In this document: positions 54,835 through 64,000 of the stretch, one piece after another
Layout of the letters: each line of letters starts with the position of its first letter
Position numbering within the stretch: the first letter of the stretch is position 1
Assembly (NCBI RefSeq): GCF_037975245.1
Contig: NC_092562.1
Location: 21,159,054-21,223,053, forward strand
Origin: Apostichopus japonicus
Taxonomy: Eukaryota > Echinodermata > Holothuroidea > Aspidochirotida > Stichopodidae
Direction of reading: 5' to 3'
DNA length: 64,000 nucleotides
Translations under genes and position numbers: made by a program
The notes under the pieces: model-generated
Databases searched by the model: none
Seen by the model: the letters and a program-made list of their open reading frames with translations, nothing else
What the model was told of the DNA's origin: nothing

Positions 54835-57800
54835 GCAAAGGACAGTAATAAATAAATAAAAGAAGAAGTGATTTATTGGGTACTATTCACCAAGTAAACA
54901 AATTGTTAAGATTGTGACATTACAAGTGCATAGAGTCTCATAGTGTACATAACACTTTGGAAATGAGCATGTTTCATGATTTTCAACTGCACATGCTAAT
55001 AAAAGGGTCATTCTGTATGTGATAAACAAAACCATGCTCGTATACACTGACCCTAATTTGGAATGACCTAATCTTTAATTCATGAAATATTGACAGTTTA
55101 TGGTTTGTAAAGTCACATGTTGGAGTCAAGCAAACCATTCAGTGAAAATTAGAAACCCACTTTGAAACTATATATTTCTGTGACAATGCTTTGAGATCTG
55201 TGACGTACACTTGGGTAGCCGGAGTTGTGTAACAATGTTCAGCTTACAACAAGAATCCAATTTCCAAAATTCCATCAATATCAATCTGCCATCTTGCAAT
55301 CAGTGCAGTACAGTCATTAACATTAACCTATAGAGGACATAAGAGTCATATAATTTGTAAATTTTTTCATATAATGGTATATCTCAGTTAACTATGATAT
55401 TTTAAGTTCAGTTCCATTAATATCAATTCCATAATTAAATTCTTTTCAAAATTATGCAATTTTTGAATTAGCAACAATATGAAATATGATCTCATGATGC
55501 CATCACTAAATATTTCCTTCATCACTTCCAGACAAAGGACTTTTTTGCTAAATACAAATTTTCTAAATTTTGGCATTTGACGATGTCAGAACAACACAGT
55601 ACTTGAAAGGAAATCTTTTTGCTTTGTAATTTTTTTTTTTTTTAGCAGTTTGTAAATCAAAGAAAAATTATGTGTGTGTGCTTTTTATGGAGTGAAAGGG
55701 ATTGTCTGTAATACTGTAAAACATGCCTGCACAGAAGCCAAGAAGTTGATTTATGACAATCAGGCATCCAACGCTATGACACACACCAGCCATTATGTCT
55801 ACAGTTTGAATTATGCTAGGCAGATAACCATGGAGACCGAGGTGTACATTGTCAGTTCAAGGTGTCATATCATCCAGGTATGTCATGTTCATTTGTAACA
55901 AAATATTAAGCAGTCCTTACTTAGATGAGTCGATCAAGATGATTATCATACAAGTAGCAGCTACAGTTCATGTTACATTACAAGGTGGTCCTTTATGATA
56001 TATTTACTTCAAAATGTTGCCATATCATTCAGTTTGACTCTAGGTGAGTTTTCTTATAATTTGATATTTGAATACCTGTTAGCCTGTCATAAGGAATTAA
56101 AATGGATGGTTTTTCCTTTAAGAATTCGAACCACTTGTGAATTGGTATGTCATAGTTTACATTTACATGTACATATAATTGCTCAGAGTGGCTACTGATC
56201 TAGAGCGCACCTTTCAGGGTTATAGTTTGCACATTGCTCTTGAATTACTGTATGAATTTATGCATCACCGGCAAGGTATTAAAAATCAGATGTTTTTCAG
56301 GCTTTCTGTCACAAATAAAGGGTGTTAATGAGTCCCATGCATGGTTTACACTATGTAATATCTCCCAATGCAAGTGTCAAATGAAGTATGAAAAGTTGGG
56401 ATAAAAAAAATTTTTAGCTTCGGTGTCTATATTCAAGTACATAACCATTTGCCAAGGTTTGAAGATTCTGAAAAAATTTCATAATCCCAGCATGGCCACA
56501 CAGGTATTAAATTCTGGCGAGATTAATGAATATTAAAAATGTTAGAATTAATGAATATTAATGAAAATATCGCATCAATTGTGCAACAGTACATGTGCAT
56601 CTGTGTTTTACAAAAAAATCTTGATTAAGATTAGTCAAAAACTTGAATCATCAAGAGCTATCGACAACAGTTGTAATTAAAACACCACCTTCTATAGATG
56701 CTGTGTTTTATTATTCATTGTCGTCTACTTTAGTCAGCTTGCTATATACTTCTTTAACAGTAGCTGGTCCAATACCTTCCAAAGATATTAAGTTATAACA
56801 AGTTAACTACCAGTATATCTTTCAAATCCAGTTAGAAAACTCTCAGACAAAAACCTGTTTCATCCCACTCAATACCAGTTTTAAAAAAAATGACCACACG
56901 ACGAAAGGACGAACACAAAAGAGAAGAAAACATTCCGATTTCTGTGTTAAGGGAATGAGAGAATTCCATTAAATTTATTCAACCTTTAATTAATGAGCAC
57001 AGATTCAGCTAGTTTTAGTATAAGACCTTATTCCGTTACCACTGTAAAAGAAATTACCCGGTACTTTTTTCCGTGCACACAGACACATTATATTATGATA
57101 ATGACACTTAATATCAGCCCATGATATCGGGTTGTGATTTACAGGATGCGGTAATTTAACTTATTAGGTCAACCATTAAGGTTTAATAACCCATCTACTG
57201 TGTAGGTTATAGGATGCTTCCTGCTGCTGTTTGTCTTCGGTGACAGGAAGTCAGTTTTAGAAGTATTGACACTTCGGCTGCGGTAGTAGGATACCGCTGC
57301 CATGTATACATGTGTACACATTTCACAGAGAGCCACTGATGTTATCCAGTAGTACACACCGGTATCTCTATACCCATACTGTACAAACTCCACAGGACAT
57401 GGTGCTTCACACAATTCACATTACACAGGCCATCAAAGGCTTATTTCTTTAGTTTTACCACCATACACCACATAGTGGTTTGATTGAAAATCAAACTACA
57501 CTGTGGGTGTGTCCATGTCTGCCTACATTTACATTCCGTGGTGCGGTGCACTCTTCCCTGGTGTGTCTCGAAGTCTGTCCAAAGGTCTTAAAAACGTTTA
57601 CTTAGCTCTTGGCATTTTCTAGCAGTAATCCCAGACATGACAAATACTATAAGAAGAACAAACAAATCCGTTGGTTGAAGATGAGAGGCAAAATAAGAGA
57701 CAAAGAATGCTTGAAGGAACCGAGATAATGACGGCATTTTCCAACCAATCATTTACCGGTTTAAGATTTCCAACATTAACAGGAAGGGTTTATATACTGT

Positions 57801-59116
57801 TACAAATTATGTAACCACATGATGAAGGTATCATTATTTTAAGCACAATCCTTCAAACTAAATAAGACCTCCTCCAGTCACCGTTTAACAGAGTAATCTT
57901 AAAAACCAGCAACTCTCTTTACCTTTATTTATATCCAAGTACTTGGAAACAGACTTAAGTTTCATGTTCTTTCAAATATTATTAACATGAAGGATATACC
58001 GTCACTAAAGTTGCAACTTGTCAGCTCATATCATGTGCCTAGATACTCTTACATCTGATTTAGCTACATTTACAATCCCTTACTACAAGTCACGTTGTCG
58101 TCCAACCTGTCCTTGTACTGTTCTTTCTTACAAACACTGAAACAGCATAACCCACTTTAAGTTGCACATTCCTCTCTAAATCATTTCCCAAACAAATGAG
58201 GTGTTTTACCGGTTGAACAATGCTGAACCTATTTCCAAGCAGAACGAGTCAGATGACATTTATCTTTTATTTGGATAGTGGCTTCCCTCCCACCCCCCCC
58301 CCACCCCTCCATGCAAATCACCCAATAGCAAGAGTTGGTGTAGCCAAGACTCCTGATAGAAATGACCTTTTTAAGTCACCGGTAAAGCAGAGAGACTCGT
58401 CTAGGATTTTGCGCCCTAAAAAAGCGACTTGGCCTCAACACTCTTTTGACCCAAAGATTTGAAAGCAGTTTATAGTTACGCACTCAAAGACATGGCTGTA
58501 TAAAACAAAAATCACAATAAAAGTTTGATCATGATTATGATGAAAAAGGGGGAAAATAATGGAATATATGGAAATGTTCAAAGTATTAGGAATGCTGCAC
58601 AGTCAATCCTTTTGAGGTATGGTCAAGAAAGTGACATTATCTGTCAATTTCAACTAGTAAAAGGGGAAAAAGATTGCCTTTACAAAACTTTTTTCTTTCC
58701 TTATTTTTGGGATCAATTTGAAAGTAACATATGGAAGACAAAATAATTGCTTTGGCATTAACAAATCTTATATTTACTTAAAGTCCTTGAATCAGAGGTA
58801 AAGGCAGCAAGCTTTCAAGGGTAGGTTAGTACAAAGAGTGACAAACATTGTTAAACTCAAACCCTACCCCTTTCAATATATCAGATTAAATCCATGACAC
58901 TTCATTAGAGTATTAAGTCAGTGTGTATAATTAATGACTAAAATAAAATGCCTTTCTCAGCCTTTTAAATTAAAAACAAAATCTATGAATTGTTTACTAA
59001 GAAAATGAGGGTTACTATTTCAGCGAAACATTAAGGACATTCTTCCTGCCCCTGTCATTCTTTAAAACTTACTAAAATAGAATGACAGGAGTTACTGATT
59101 TGTTTTCATGGTTACT
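54835..59116. other. Intergenic and probable 3' UTR of the calponin-family gene
   Basis: No recognised gene. A frame at 55674-55898 (+) ends at a good donor-like site but has no acceptor. On the - strand an AATAAA signal (TTTATT on +) lies at 58266-58271, about 850 bp past the calponin-family stop, and could end its transcript. Confidence 0.4.
57468..57506. repeat. Short strong hairpin
   Basis: CCACATAGTGGTTTGATT pairs with AATCAAACTACACTGTGG (15 of 18) around a GAA loop, and weaker pairing extends outwards. Too short for an ordinary pre-miRNA. It may be the core of a small palindromic element. Confidence 0.7.
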
Positions 59117-62873
<3,757 letters not shown>

Positions 62874-64000
62874 AACAAAAATAATAGTACCAGCCAGACA
62901 GACAAAGCCTAAAAAAACACTTGACCTCTATAGCCTCAATAACAGTGTATAGTTCCAAATGCTTACAACAAATACTGTAGTGTATTTGTGACCGTGCACA
63001 CACAATTAATATTGTAAAACGACTATATGAAATCGTCTAGTAATTCTTTTGCAGCACATAGAATTATTGTTAGGCAAATAAACTGGAGTTCAATCTTGTA
63101 AGATCCATATAATATCTTTCTGTTTTTCTGTCTGGTATTTGGTGTTTATCTGAGGCGTTGTCTTGTTTGTTGGAAGGTATTGTCATGGCCTCCTTGTATT
63201 CCAAGAGAGCACTTAGGGAGGGATAAATGTAAATCATAGACTCTTGTATCATAGCACACTTTTAGTACTGTGAGGAAAACGTGAGTTGAATGTGGCAGTA
63301 AAAAGGAGAGGGTATTTGTTCGAACAGCAGTTTGCCTATTTCTCGTACCTGGCTATAAGTAAACTGCATTCAGTGCTGTTTATACTGATATAATGCCTTT
63401 TTAATACATAATACAGCTCCTGTTGTTGAACATCTGAAGTCATACTGTACATATTTTCCCCACTGTGTAAATTAAATTAAAATTACAATATCATCTTTTC
63501 ATTCTTTTGATTTGTATCTGTTTCACAACTAGACTTATAAATAGGCATTGACAAGAAAAAAAATCTGTTATTTTACACATTAATAATACAAAATCTCAAC
63601 AGTTTTGTCTGTTCTTCCATCACTTTCACAACATTTATAAGCCATGCATGCGTTGTTGAGAAGGAGTTTGAGTCATCCATCCTGGCTACCTTTATTCTGG
63701 TTTTTCTTGGGTGATGGAGGGTAGAAAAGGAGGTGTGGGGAGGGGGGGGGGACCATGACATTACATAAATCCATCGGGAAGTTTGAGTGGAAAAGAATGA
63801 GCGAATCTCCAGGAAAAATCATTAATTAGAGTTGTAAAATGTTAGCACTGTGACGCGGTACGTAACATGGTAACCTCCCGAAAATGAAAAGCACAATTTG
63901 ACAGCACCTGATTCCAACTGAGTCATTACATTTTGTAATGTGTTTCTTTCGCTTTAGCCATCTTAATGTAGCTCAGTTTCAATTTGACAGACTGTTACTG
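62874..64000. other. Right edge, nothing recognised
   Basis: AT-rich. It may contain the 5' UTR or promoter of the - strand calponin-family gene. No exon with a recognisable protein was seen. Confidence 0.4.

Overview
The window is animal (eukaryotic) nuclear DNA: intron-rich, AT-rich, full of microsatellites, minisatellites and small transposon relics, with no operons. It holds two protein genes in convergent (tail-to-tail) orientation. Gene structure and repeat content suit a marine invertebrate deuterostome, most likely an echinoderm such as a sea cucumber. That placement is inference from overall character, not from a diagnostic marker.

The main gene is a complete CACHD1 orthologue (VWFA and cache domain-containing protein 1) on the + strand, 13067-48793. 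I could splice 27 coding exons by hand. Every junction has GT/AG borders and compatible phase, giving 4041 nt and 1346 residues: signal peptide, VWA-N/VWA region with a degenerate metal site, two Cache-like regions, a Cys-rich juxtamembrane segment, one transmembrane helix and a cytoplasmic tail of about 189 residues. Introns 1 and 2 are large (9.7 and 4.9 kb). They carry a 540-bp TTAA foldback element, a 52-bp minisatellite, a tRNA-like sequence and a 2.4-kb repeat packed with AGGTCA half-sites.

The second gene, on the - strand at 59117-62873, is a small calponin-homology protein of the transgelin / muscle protein 20 type. It has four secure exons and one tentative 10-codon first exon. A 38-bp minisatellite sits in one of its introns and stays open in all three frames.

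Left flank (1-13066): no gene. It has a dispersed repeat with a second copy right of CACHD1, a small inverted-repeat element, an 85-bp tandem array, and a recent head-to-tail duplication of a 3.0-kb unit (5898-11875). Each unit carries a hammerhead-ribozyme-like fold on the - strand with one core substitution (C3 to U). Between the two genes (about 48.8-59.1 kb) lie the CACHD1 3' UTR and a 401-bp hAT-type element with a perfect 8-bp target duplication.

The most interesting item is in CACHD1 intron 18 (41400-41541, - strand): a tRNA-like A-box/B-box promoter followed at once by a consensus hammerhead core, the same layout as the schistosome SINE-like Sm-alpha elements. Also notable: the 3' ends of CACHD1 exons 10 and 24, with their 5' splice sites, are tandemly repeated in the following introns, creating decoy donors.
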